Origin: an uncultured Bacteriovoracaceae bacterium
GTDB taxonomy: Bacteria; Bdellovibrionota; Bacteriovoracia; Bacteriovoracales; Bacteriovoracaceae
DNA length: 61,275 bases
Reading direction: 5' to 3'
Assembly (NCBI GenBank): GCA_938017795.1
Contig: CALIJZ010000026.1
Span: 1-61,275 of the forward strand
This document shows positions 17,522 through 26,040 of the stretch, piece by piece. The position numbers and the translations under genes were made by a program. The first letter of the stretch is position 1, and the number at the start of each line of letters is the position of its first letter. The notes beneath the pieces are model-generated. The model worked only from the letters and a program-made list of their open reading frames with translations. It made no database searches and was not told the origin of the DNA.

Positions 17522-18409
17522 CTAAAGACATGATTTTAATTTCTTATTCAAGTTAATTGCTTTTTGCTGAACTCTTTGGCAACTAGTTTTAGATTTATAA
17601 ACCTTAACTCCAATGCAAACCTTACTTTTAGAACTTAGCTTACACTTTTTAAAATTTTTATTATCAACACATGCCCAATGTTTAGCTGAACAACTATAGA
17701 CAAGACCAGCTCCAACGGATTTATAATTGATCTTATGAACCTTTCTAGTTCTTTGTACAACTTTAGTTGTTTCAGTTACCAAATCTTCAGTAGCTACTAC
17801 TTCTTGAGCTGGATCAGACTTTAATAGAACAAAGAGAGTAACTAAACCTAACAAGCTTAGAATCAATAGATATAGGGCCTTTTTACTCTTTTTCTTATCT
17901 TGTCCATCTAGCTTGAAATTCACCGTCCCATAAGTTTGAGTCATTGAATTATCAGCTTTTATATTTGTATTTGTTACGACATTTCTTCTTTGACTTGGAG
18001 ATTTCTGAATAGAAAAGTCATTATTTTTTTTCTTTAAAATGAGTTGAGACTTTTCAAAAGAGTCATTGTTTTCTTGAACAGATTCTTTTTTTAATAGCTC
18101 TCCAAGCATTGCAAAGTCTCTAGTATTAACTTCTGTTTCTTCTTTTTCATCGACAAAAATTATTCTACTATTAGTTGCAAATTGATCATTTTCTTTTGTT
18201 ATTGAGCTCTTTGGTGATCTTGGAATATTTGGGGTCTCTGGTATTGATGCTTTTTTAGGTTTTAGAGTAATGTTCGATGACTTTTTTGTATGAATATTTT
18301 TAAGATCGATACTAACATCTGTATAATCATTAAAGTCTAGATATTCATCCTCACTATCAATAGAGGATGATTTATTTTTATTAAAAATATTTTTTAAAAT
18401 TTTAAACAT
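17522..18409 (-). CDS. Single-span membrane protein with six-Cys periplasmic domain
   Basis: 295 residues. The first 170 are polar, Ser/Lys/Asp-rich and probably disordered. One membrane helix (KALYLLILSLLGLVTLFVLL, about 180-199) follows KKSKK, giving an N-in topology. The C-terminal 75 residues then lie in the periplasm and carry six Cys in a compact pattern, suggesting three disulfides. No known domain is recognised. It is the last gene of a minus-strand run behind the ATP-grasp-like gene (27-base gap), though a functional link is not shown. Confidence 0.6.
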   Translation of the reverse strand: MFKILKNIFNKNKSSSIDSEDEYLDFNDYTDVSIDLKNIHTKKSSNITLKPKKASIPETPNIPRSPKSSITKENDQFATNSRIIFVDEKEETEVNTRDFAMLGELLKKESVQENNDSFEKSQLILKKKNNDFSIQKSPSQRRNVVTNTNIKADNSMTQTYGTVNFKLDGQDKKKSKKALYLLILSLLGLVTLFVLLKSDPAQEVVATEDLVTETTKVVQRTRKVHKINYKSVGAGLVYSCSAKHWACVDNKNFKKCKLSSKSKVCIGVKVYKSKTSCQRVQQKAINLNKKLKSCL

Positions 18410-18435
18410 CTTCTTTAATTATACTTCTAATCGAA

Positions 18436-19317
18436 TTAATTTCCAGACAGATCTAAGTAGTAGACCGGAAAGGTTGCACTTAAAGGCGACAATCTTACTC
18501 CTTCTTCAGGAATCTCCTTATCCAAAGAAAACTTTGCTTTTTTTGATTTAGGAAAATTCTTTAATAAAATCTTATAAAAGAGATAGCCCATCGTTTTCCT
18601 GTCGTTTACTTCGCATCCTGGGTGGATACGTAGCCCAGAGTCGGATCGATAAATAAAATAATCTATTGAGAACCCATTACTTTTACTATTTACGAAAGAA
18701 AGAGAAGTTTGCAAGACAATTAAAAAGTTCTTAATAATATATTCAGAAACATTTCTCTTTTTAAGGAAAAGTTCCGGATTATGAATAGTTTCCAAATCAA
18801 AAACACTACCTTTATAATGAAAGGTTTTATCAACCTTATTTTCATAAATGATTAATTCACCATCTTTAAAAAAAATACTGAAATCAATCACTCTATCAAG
18901 CTTCTTCTCGGCAATCATTGTTTCTTTCATATAGTTTTCAAAGATTCCTCGTCCAGAAAAACCAGTTAACATTTTATAAATATAGCCGGATTTTTCAAGA
19001 TTATTTTCTGTGATGCAAGCTTCATGTTCATAAAACCCTTCATTTATCAGAAATGAGAAAAATGGTTCTTTAGAATGAAAAATAGAATTGGCCTGTTGAT
19101 CATTAAAATAAATATAGTTTTTAAACTGATGAAAAGGTCTCATCTTTCTAAAGCTAGCTTTTATATCAAACTCTTGATCAAGATATTCGATATACTCATC
19201 AGGAAATGAGTTTGTAGTATAAAACGGTTCATCTTCTATAAAAAAATATAAATAATCAAAAAGACTATTCCAACGAGTGTTACTACCAAATGGTTCATAA
19301 AAATCTAAATAGTACAT
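18436..19317 (-). CDS. ATP-grasp-like protein paired with DUF455
   Basis: A 293-residue protein with an ATP-grasp look in its second half: GFSGRGIF (a phosphate-loop-like GxxGRG), then KLDRVIDFSIFF, then FSIDYFIY, and HPGCEVNDRKTMGYLF, where the Glu-x-Asn pair matches the metal-binding EVN of carboxylate-amine ligases of this fold. The lysines that usually grip ATP are not certain. If active it would join a carboxylate to an amine or thiol. It overlaps the DUF455 gene upstream by 13 bases, so the pair is translationally coupled and probably one functional unit. Substrate is unknown; fold assignment is by motif reading only. Confidence 0.6.
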   Translation of the reverse strand: MYYLDFYEPFGSNTRWNSLFDYLYFFIEDEPFYTTNSFPDEYIEYLDQEFDIKASFRKMRPFHQFKNYIYFNDQQANSIFHSKEPFFSFLINEGFYEHEACITENNLEKSGYIYKMLTGFSGRGIFENYMKETMIAEKKLDRVIDFSIFFKDGELIIYENKVDKTFHYKGSVFDLETIHNPELFLKKRNVSEYIIKNFLIVLQTSLSFVNSKSNGFSIDYFIYRSDSGLRIHPGCEVNDRKTMGYLFYKILLKNFPKSKKAKFSLDKEIPEEGVRLSPLSATFPVYYLDLSGN

Positions 19318-20162
19318 TTTTTCCTATTTGTTATTTTATAACCATCATTAAAAGATTCTAGACTTGTAATATACTCAGAATTAAATCCTGCTAATTCTCT
19401 AAATTCTCTTTGATAATACATTCCTTTAGAACGAGCAGGTGTGAGAGGGAAGATTAAATTCTCTACATAATAATCCCAAATTTTTTTTCTACTCTTCCAA
19501 CTGTTCATGAAGTGTAAACCTAGGTGAACATGATTTACTTCATCATCAAAAACAATTTTCATAACCTTGGCACTCTGAGTATCGCCAATTTGTTCAAACT
19601 CATTCATATAATGATGAGAAAAATCTAAATTTGCAGCTTCAAAGGTCAATGACATCATAGCACTAAATTGAGCAGGTCTTTGAATCTGAGTACTTTGGCT
19701 CCAAAAATAATCATTCAAAGGAAAATCTCCAAATTCATATCCAAGATCTTCAATTCTTTGAATATATAATTTCAAGTGTTTTTGTTCATCGTGGATAGTA
19801 TTTATCAAGGATTTCTTGAATGCAATTAAGTCTGGATTACTTTCAAACTTTAAAAGTGCAAGACACATGATTTCGATAGCCAATAATTCATGATTAGCAA
19901 AAGCATGAATGGCCCTTACTCTAGACTCTACATGTTCAAAGTTTTTAGGAAATTTATACTTCTTTTTTGAAAATTTTAATTTTTCAATCCTACCAGGAAC
20001 ATCTAGATTATAATTATCAATTTGATCGAATATTGGTGATTCAAAAGCAGTTAATTTACTTTTTAGGCTTTCTCCTTCGAGAATTCTTCTTGCTTGATTT
20101 ACTAAACTTTGCTTTTCCATGAGATTTTTTTTTATTAAACTTTTTCTTTTTTCTCGGTCCAT
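19305..20162 (-). CDS. DUF455 ferritin-like (diiron) protein
   Basis: 285 residues of the DUF455/COG2833 family. The four-helix ferritin-like core carries paired Glu/His motifs: HELLAIE, then DEQKHLKLY, then EAANLDFSHHY, then FDDEVNHVHLG. This is the ligand set of a diiron centre, as in MiaE-like and rubrerythrin-like oxidases. The activity of DUF455 is not known to me. The start ATG at 20162 (GGTCCTAGGA upstream) lies inside the helicase gene, giving an unusually long 107-base overlap in a different frame; an internal ATG at 20120 would still overlap and has no ribosome binding site. It is coupled to the ATP-grasp-like gene downstream. Confidence 0.8.
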   Translation of the reverse strand: MDREKRKSLIKKNLMEKQSLVNQARRILEGESLKSKLTAFESPIFDQIDNYNLDVPGRIEKLKFSKKKYKFPKNFEHVESRVRAIHAFANHELLAIEIMCLALLKFESNPDLIAFKKSLINTIHDEQKHLKLYIQRIEDLGYEFGDFPLNDYFWSQSTQIQRPAQFSAMMSLTFEAANLDFSHHYMNEFEQIGDTQSAKVMKIVFDDEVNHVHLGLHFMNSWKSRKKIWDYYVENLIFPLTPARSKGMYYQREFRELAGFNSEYITSLESFNDGYKITNRKKCTI

Positions 20163-22650
20163 TCCTAGGACCTCTGTTGAATCGTGCCCTTGGATTATAA
20201 TACTTTATTGTTTTCTCTGAAAGTAATAAATTAAGCTGCTCTACAGCTGATTTCTTATTTCCACCCAAATCGAGAGGGTCAAAGTCAAAGTATTGCATTT
20301 CAAAATGTCTGGCAAGCCATTGATAGAGCTCAACACTCTTGATTGCAGTTTCTAGATAATCAATACTAATGGATTTAGCATTAATAAGGACATTTTTTAT
20401 AACAGACTGATTAGCAAATTTATTCACGATTGATAGAAAATATTCAAGATGGTCAGGATTTCTCAAGCTTACTGGAGCACACGAGAATCCAAAAATATCT
20501 TTAGGCTTCATCGTATTTCCATATCGATCATCGATTGCTTCAATCATCTCTGCAACTTCAATCATCTCAGTTAATTTCACACATAAAAATGGCTCGCTAA
20601 AATCCATTTCATTGAAAAGCCTTAAAAACTCAGAAAATTTAAGAGTTATAAGTCCTTCATCACTTAATGCGGAATTAACACTTAGATAAAGATCTAAATC
20701 TGGTCCTAGCATCGCACTTTCTTTAGATTCTAAAGTTCCTTCTAGTGCACCTTTAAGGGTATCAACTCCCCCTTCATTTTTCTCATTATCAATATAGGAA
20801 ACAAACCCTTTAGGAAATCTACCAAATCTACCGGCCCTACCTGCAATTTGTTTAATATCACTTGAGCTTAAATGATATTCTTTAGAGGCGATAAATTTAA
20901 CAAATGTTGAAAATACAATTCTCTTAACTGGTAAATTCATTCCCATTGAAATGGCATCGGTACTGACTATAATACTAGTCTCACCGCTATCAAATCTTCT
21001 AGCTTGCTCTCTTCGAACATCTGGATTTAAAGCACCGTAAATAATTGAAACTTTATGACCAATTTTTTCAAGCGCGATTTTATTTTTTAAAGCATTTCTT
21101 CGTGAAAACACAATTAAAGCATCCCCAGATCTTAAATTTTCCATTTCAACTGGAGAAGCTTCTACTATTAACTCAGTTTTTCTTTCGTATTGTTTAATTG
21201 ATAATTCATCGCCTGTTAATTTCAAAATTTTCTCAACTAATTCTAATGCTGAAGCATCTCCACAAAGATGAATCTCCTGGCTATCCATATGAATAAGAGC
21301 TCTAGTCCACGCCCAACCTCTTTGTTTGTCTGAAATCATTTGAATTTCATCTATAACGACACAATCAAACTCATCTTTAAGTCGGGCCATCTCAATTGTA
21401 GACGAAAAATGCTCAGCATCAGGTGTTTCAATAACCTCCTCTCCTGTTAAGAGAGTAGTCGGAACACCTTTAGTATTAAGTGTATCGTAGATTTCCCCAG
21501 CCAGTAGTCGCAATGGAGCAAGATAACAACCTCTACTTGCCTTAGCCAGGGCCTCAATTGCATTATATGTTTTACCAGAGTTTGTCGGACCCATATGATA
21601 TATGATCTGTCTGTTCTTTCTTCTTGCTTTTGAGTGAATCCAAAACTGGCCTAAGTATTGAGATAAAATCCCAGAGGAAACATCTTTTCTTTTTAGAGCT
21701 AAAAGAGTTTTAGTAAACCTAGAAAAGTCATTTTTTAAAAAACTAGCTGGTCGCCAAATATTATACTTTAGTCTTGTGAAAAATCGATCTAGCTCATCTT
21801 GTGCAAAAAATTCAGGTTTAATTCCTTCTAAATCGGAAAATAAAAAAGCTTTTAATTTTTCAACATAAAAGCTTGCTGTATTTTTCTCTCCTGCTTGATA
21901 AAAAAACTTTTTCTTTATTAAATCTTTGGAATCATTATTAATTTTGTTAAAACTAGATTTCCTAAGGTTTTGTCTCGATTTTTTTAAAATTCCTTGGATT
22001 TGCTTATGAGCATCTTGATACAAATATGATAATTTATTAATCTTTAAATCACTGGCAATCCCATCATCAATAGCATCTTCTAGCTTTGTGATTCTTTTTA
22101 AAACTTTTTCTTTAGTCACTTCCGCAATTCTTGTTCTATATAGACTCACGCAATCATGACATTGGCATGGCAAACTACTTAAGTTTTTCTTATCATTAAA
22201 ATTTTCCTTCATCTCTAATTCATTTTTCTTATGAATTTCAAGATATTCATTTATCCAATTTTTAAAAACTTCAGGATAGTTCGGGATAATATCACTTAAG
22301 AATTCTCCCTCTATTGATACAGGAAAATCATCTTCTTTATAAAAAAGGTGATCATGAACAAAAATTTTTTCTCTTATAATCTTTTTATTATCAAGTTTTT
22401 CTAAGCGCAAAAAGTCTCCCTCAATAACAGGGAGAAAGCTTGGATTACTTTTTAGAAAGTCATCTACTATTTTTTTAAATATTGATAATACTTTTAAAAG
22501 TGTAAGAGATTCATCAACACTTCTAATTTTTTCTTTTTGATTTGAATCTGGAGTTTCTTTTAATTTGATCTCTCTAATTGAATTTATTTCTTCTGAGATT
22601 TCTAAAAAAATTTTGTGAGATTCAGGAATTTTATAATCAGCTAATAACAT
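20056..22650 (-). CDS. SUV3-like ATP-dependent RNA helicase
   Basis: 864 residues. The core (about 345-700) closely follows SUV3, the mitochondrial degradosome helicase: MGPTNSGKT (Walker A, about 352), YLAPLRLLAGE (motif Ia), VVIDEIQM (motif II, DEIQ rather than DEAD, about 432), LCGDASAL, STDAISMGMNLP (motif V) and QIAGRAGRFGRF (motif VI, about 604). The N-terminal third is unlike SUV3 and holds a CxCxxC cluster near 161. The last 40 residues are almost all Lys, Arg, Ser and Asn, an RNA-binding tail, and it is this tail that overlaps the DUF455 gene. RNA unwinding during decay is the likely role. It follows the pterin gene by 59 bases. Confidence 0.85.
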   Translation of the reverse strand: MLLADYKIPESHKIFLEISEEINSIREIKLKETPDSNQKEKIRSVDESLTLLKVLSIFKKIVDDFLKSNPSFLPVIEGDFLRLEKLDNKKIIREKIFVHDHLFYKEDDFPVSIEGEFLSDIIPNYPEVFKNWINEYLEIHKKNELEMKENFNDKKNLSSLPCQCHDCVSLYRTRIAEVTKEKVLKRITKLEDAIDDGIASDLKINKLSYLYQDAHKQIQGILKKSRQNLRKSSFNKINNDSKDLIKKKFFYQAGEKNTASFYVEKLKAFLFSDLEGIKPEFFAQDELDRFFTRLKYNIWRPASFLKNDFSRFTKTLLALKRKDVSSGILSQYLGQFWIHSKARRKNRQIIYHMGPTNSGKTYNAIEALAKASRGCYLAPLRLLAGEIYDTLNTKGVPTTLLTGEEVIETPDAEHFSSTIEMARLKDEFDCVVIDEIQMISDKQRGWAWTRALIHMDSQEIHLCGDASALELVEKILKLTGDELSIKQYERKTELIVEASPVEMENLRSGDALIVFSRRNALKNKIALEKIGHKVSIIYGALNPDVRREQARRFDSGETSIIVSTDAISMGMNLPVKRIVFSTFVKFIASKEYHLSSSDIKQIAGRAGRFGRFPKGFVSYIDNEKNEGGVDTLKGALEGTLESKESAMLGPDLDLYLSVNSALSDEGLITLKFSEFLRLFNEMDFSEPFLCVKLTEMIEVAEMIEAIDDRYGNTMKPKDIFGFSCAPVSLRNPDHLEYFLSIVNKFANQSVIKNVLINAKSISIDYLETAIKSVELYQWLARHFEMQYFDFDPLDLGGNKKSAVEQLNLLLSEKTIKYYNPRARFNRGPRNGPRKKKKFNKKKSHGKAKFSKSSKKNSRRRKPKK

Positions 22651-22709
22651 AACAGCAGTGTACCTCTATATGTCATGATAACTGAAAATCAACTAGCCAT
22701 CAAAGAACA

Positions 22710-23615
22710 CTAAACAAGTGTAGTAGTTGAGCCTTTTCCTATCCCTTCGAAAGCATTTACAGTAATTTGCTCGTTCTCTAGAGCAAACTCATTTTTTATT
22801 AAGCTACAAAAATGAATTGAGAGATTTTCAACTGTTGTTTCTTTAGGAGTAATATAACAAATTTTCCCAGGAAGTTTCGCTCTAAACTCACCTTGCTGGG
22901 AAGTATATTTAATTTCTACTATTGGAGTATTTGGCAATCTTCCTACAGGGGCTTCCATATCTTCAGATTTAATAATATCTTCTTTATTTACAATATTATC
23001 CCACATTACAAAATGAATATTACTTGAGAAAAGATCACTTGCAAGCATTTCTTCCAATTCATAGTCTCTAATACTATTTCTATATACATTTACAGTACTT
23101 CTATGCCCGTGAATTAATCTTTGGCAATTTCCGTAATGATCCTTAAGGCCATGAGTATAATGAAAAAACGAAGCTTCAGATTCTAAAACTTCTGATCTTA
23201 AACGTAATTTCACAGCACTTACTGTCTCTGGCATATGCTCCATCACTAATTGTTCAAGATGAGCAACTAAAGTTGCATCACTAACGTGAGCAAATGGAAT
23301 TTCACAAATTCCTTCAGACGGACACCAATACTCAATGGATTCATCTCCAAATCCAAAAGATGTTTTGATATGTGCTTGATCATCTTTAATTGTTGTCATT
23401 GCTTTTGGAACAACAAATCTGTGATCACATTCTTTATCAATGATTTCTTTTACTTTCTTTTTAGCAAGTGAAAAGTCATACAACATCCCTTCATGATCGG
23501 TTTTTCCAATAAACTCAACATCAACAACTTGTGAATGTCCAACAGGACCGAGGTGCTCTGAAAAGTATGCATAATCTAAAACAGTAACGTGGTCATAAAA
23601 TAAAGTAATCTTCAT
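22710..23615 (-). CDS. Double-domain 6-pyruvoyltetrahydropterin synthase/QueD-like protein
   Basis: 301 residues reading as two tandem tunnelling-fold domains of the PTPS/QueD family. The first half has YDFSLAKKKVKEIIDKECDH, like the DF...LDH segment of QueD. The second has a Cys followed by IHGHR near residue 170 (zinc His pair and catalytic Cys, with one extra residue between them compared with QueD) and TVENLSIHFCSLI like the PTxEN box. The zinc site is complete only in the second half, so the halves may specialise. Likely chemistry is on a dihydroneopterin-type substrate; it need not be queuosine synthesis, although queG is in the window. Its stop abuts the methyltransferase-side gene boundary at 23615/23616, so the two are coupled. 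Confidence 0.72.
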   Translation of the reverse strand: MKITLFYDHVTVLDYAYFSEHLGPVGHSQVVDVEFIGKTDHEGMLYDFSLAKKKVKEIIDKECDHRFVVPKAMTTIKDDQAHIKTSFGFGDESIEYWCPSEGICEIPFAHVSDATLVAHLEQLVMEHMPETVSAVKLRLRSEVLESEASFFHYTHGLKDHYGNCQRLIHGHRSTVNVYRNSIRDYELEEMLASDLFSSNIHFVMWDNIVNKEDIIKSEDMEAPVGRLPNTPIVEIKYTSQQGEFRAKLPGKICYITPKETTVENLSIHFCSLIKNEFALENEQITVNAFEGIGKGSTTTLV

Positions 23616-24287
23616 CTACTTCTTTCCTTTTTTAGCAATAATACTAGATCTAAATTCATCTAGATGATCTGCTTCTTCAAATTTTAAAATCTTATAATCT
23701 TTAAACAATGTTAATAATTCTGCTTCTTCTAGAAAATATGAAACAGGGTCTTGATCTTTTTGCTGTGATCTTTGCTTTAAAGTGAAGCCTTCATAAATAA
23801 TGACCCCGCCAGGCTTCAACCATTTATGAATCCTCTCAAGCATTTTTCTATCAACCCAATAAAAGCATATGATAGAGTCAAAAGAATTTTCTGCAAACTC
23901 ATAATCCTGTAAATTAGCGACAATCGTCTTAATCTTAACACCAAATTCTTTTGCTAATAGTTGAGCTTTCTTTACAGCAATATTACTCAAATCAACCCCG
24001 GTAATTTGATAACCTTTTTGAGCTAAAAAAACTGCATTTCTACCTTCTCCCATTCCTAAATCTAGAACCGATGAACCAAAAGGAATAAATTGATAACTTT
24101 GAGATAGAAACTTTGACGGAGCTTTTCCATAAACAAACTTAGAATTACTATAGAGCTTATCCCACTTTGCCTTCTTGTCTTTACTTAGTTTTTTACCAGT
24201 TAATTGCTCATACTGAGAAGCTGGTACAGGCTTTCTGGAAAGACCCAAAACCGGAGTTAAAAAGATAAGTATTAGAAAAATTCTCAC
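23616..24287 (-). CDS. SAM-dependent methyltransferase with N-terminal signal peptide
   Basis: A 223-residue class I methyltransferase: VLDLGMGEGRNAVFLA near residue 75 is motif I, GVDLSN is the acidic motif II, NLQDYEF and FDSIICFYWVD follow, and LKPGGVIIYEG is motif IV/V, as in TehB-like enzymes. The oddity is the N-terminus MRIFLILIFLTPVLG, a convincing signal sequence with no lipobox Cys. Exported SAM enzymes make little sense in a periplasm without SAM, so either it is membrane-anchored facing inward or it acts in another cell. It is the first gene of the minus-strand run and its stop touches the next start. Substrate unknown. Confidence 0.78.
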   Translation of the reverse strand: MRIFLILIFLTPVLGLSRKPVPASQYEQLTGKKLSKDKKAKWDKLYSNSKFVYGKAPSKFLSQSYQFIPFGSSVLDLGMGEGRNAVFLAQKGYQITGVDLSNIAVKKAQLLAKEFGVKIKTIVANLQDYEFAENSFDSIICFYWVDRKMLERIHKWLKPGGVIIYEGFTLKQRSQQKDQDPVSYFLEEAELLTLFKDYKILKFEEADHLDEFRSSIIAKKGKK

Positions 24288-24393
24288 CCTTTAGACCTAC
24301 ATGAAAGGAGCTTCTATTTCAATTGAGTTTATGCTTTACGACAAATTAGAAATAGATGAAAATCATAAGAGTCTATAAATTTGAGGAGGCACA

Positions 24394-25197
24394 TTGAAAT
24401 CATTTATTGCATTGATATTTTTCGTTATTACTATTTCTTCCACAGGTTATTCGAAGGTTTCACATTCAGTTTGGCTTGGATTAACTCAAACTAGTAATGA
24501 TATTCTCGGTGATTCTTCTGGCGGGAGCTTAACATACTATCTAGGGTGGAATTTACCTGATTCAACACATGCTTTCCAAGCAAGGCTTGGTGCTGGACTT
24601 AACTTTGATGATCTGGATGAGTCAAGCCTAAGTGATGCTAGATTGAGACACCGGTTTAATTTCTTCAAAAATGATCTTTGGAATATAAGGTCTGAATTAA
24701 GAGTTTACTTACCTTTTTCTGAAGGTTCTCAAGATAATAAAGAGTTTATTCCTAGGATTGATTACGCTCCTATTTTTGGTTATTCACCAGTTATAAGAAA
24801 TAGTGATCTTAAAGCTACTTTTGTCTTTAAACCAATGTATACACGTAATTTTAACAAAACGAACAATGTTCCAGTTGAGCCTGATAATCCTTTCTCTCAG
24901 CTGCTTAACACAGTTGATAGTGCTTTAAGTAATCAAGCTTGGGTCGAGCTAACTTACTTAAAGTTTTATTTGGAAATATACTTTAGTTATCAAATGCAAT
25001 GGGATTCTACGGGAAGAAGAGTAGATGATAATCTAGCGACCTATCAAGATCTCTATTATAATATCAACGATACTTTTACAGTCATGTTAGGTCACAGTAA
25101 TGGTAGTAATTTATATGATGAAAGAGGAGAAAGACAGCCTCTTAGTTTTGCATCTAAAGATGATAGTTTCTATCTATATGGTATCGTAAATTTTTAA
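24394..25197 (+). CDS. Outer-membrane beta-barrel protein
   Basis: The TTG at 24394 is the start, with a very strong GAGGAGG five bases upstream. A signal peptide (MKSFIALIFFVITISSTGYS) precedes 245 residues of alternating hydrophobic/polar strands with Asn/Asp-rich turns, ending in YGIVNF, whose terminal Phe marks a BAM substrate. The size suits a 10- to 12-stranded barrel; a lipid-modifying barrel such as PagP or PagL is not supported by any motif. The gene stands alone on the plus strand, divergent from the methyltransferase, and is closed by the hairpin at 25207-25242. Confidence 0.75.
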   Translation: MKSFIALIFFVITISSTGYSKVSHSVWLGLTQTSNDILGDSSGGSLTYYLGWNLPDSTHAFQARLGAGLNFDDLDESSLSDARLRHRFNFFKNDLWNIRSELRVYLPFSEGSQDNKEFIPRIDYAPIFGYSPVIRNSDLKATFVFKPMYTRNFNKTNNVPVEPDNPFSQLLNTVDSALSNQAWVELTYLKFYLEIYFSYQMQWDSTGRRVDDNLATYQDLYYNINDTFTVMLGHSNGSNLYDERGERQPLSFASKDDSFYLYGIVNF

Positions 25198-25206
25198 ATT
25201 AATAAT

Positions 25207-25242
25207 ATTGCTCTTTAAGAATCATTTTTCTTAAAGAGCAAT
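25207..25242. terminator. Bidirectional hairpin between convergent genes
   Basis: A 15-base perfect inverted repeat (ATTGCTCTTTAAGAA and its complement) with a six-base loop sits ten bases past the barrel stop and 15 bases from the stop of the convergent lipoprotein gene. The AT-rich stem base lets it serve both strands. There is no long T-tract. Confidence 0.7.
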
Positions 25243-25256
25243 GCTTTATATAGAAA

Positions 25257-25901
25257 TTATTTTTTTAATAAGTTAGCAATATAGTAAGTATAATTTTGTC
25301 CATCAATTTCAATATTTAAATTTACACCTTTAGCTTCATTCTTTTCATCAAGTCCAGGAAAACCAGCTGCTTCATTAGGTATGCTTACTTCTGATGGACT
25401 TTCTAAAGGTCCAAGAAATTGAACTGCTTCAGTAGATACGTTAACTTCTGCTTGATTTTCTAACTTCTCTTCAATTGTAGTTCTAATTAAATCAGTATAA
25501 GTTGCATCATCAAAGGTTCCAGCATTGATCTCATCTTTATTATTTAAAATTTCTTGTAACCCTGACTCGATTTCTTCACTAGCTAATAAGTTAGACTCAA
25601 TTGTTTCAAGAACTAATTGTCTTGCTTCATTTGCCTCACTAACAGTCATTTCTTTAAGTTCTTCAGCAGTTGCAATAAATATTATACCTTCTTCAATATC
25701 TAGAGCTCTTTTTTCTTCTTCTAAGCTTTTTGCTTCTTTAATTGCCAATGCTTCTTTGTCTTGAGCTTCTTTCTTCGCTGCCACTAGAGCTTTATCAGCT
25801 TCATGCTTCTTAAAAGCAGGGCTGTCATAAGGTAAGTTTCTATTTTGAGAACAAGAAACAAGACCAAGTGATAAAAGTAGTAAAACCATTGATTTTTTCA
25901 T
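25257..25901 (-). CDS. Lipoprotein of unknown function, charged coiled coil
   Basis: A 214-residue protein with lipobox LGLVSC (Cys17) after a short hydrophobic signal. Residues about 30-75 are a Lys/Glu/Ala-rich amphipathic helix (KALVAAKKEAQDKEALAIKE), probably a coiled coil; the rest is acidic and ends with a short hydrophobic strand (YTYYIANLLKK). No family is recognised. An anchored coiled coil suggests a structural part of the envelope. Divergent from the 26041 gene across a 139-base promoter region. Confidence 0.68.
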   Translation of the reverse strand: MKKSMVLLLLSLGLVSCSQNRNLPYDSPAFKKHEADKALVAAKKEAQDKEALAIKEAKSLEEEKRALDIEEGIIFIATAEELKEMTVSEANEARQLVLETIESNLLASEEIESGLQEILNNKDEINAGTFDDATYTDLIRTTIEEKLENQAEVNVSTEAVQFLGPLESPSEVSIPNEAAGFPGLDEKNEAKGVNLNIEIDGQNYTYYIANLLKK

Positions 25902-26040
25902 ATCGATATCCTTTTTTCTTTAACTTTATCAAAATCTAGAGTTTTTTTGCTGCAGCGTGTAGTTTTTATAGACTTTTTACACACCTCTCTCACAATCTGT
26001 ATCTGAAGTGCTATTAAATCAATATATTTGGAGGAAAACG

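Noticed and set aside
20056..22650. Eukaryotic contamination because of SUV3 likeness
   Set aside because: The gene lies in a bacterial gene run with the same base composition and overlaps a bacterial gene; bacterial SUV3-like helicases are plausible.
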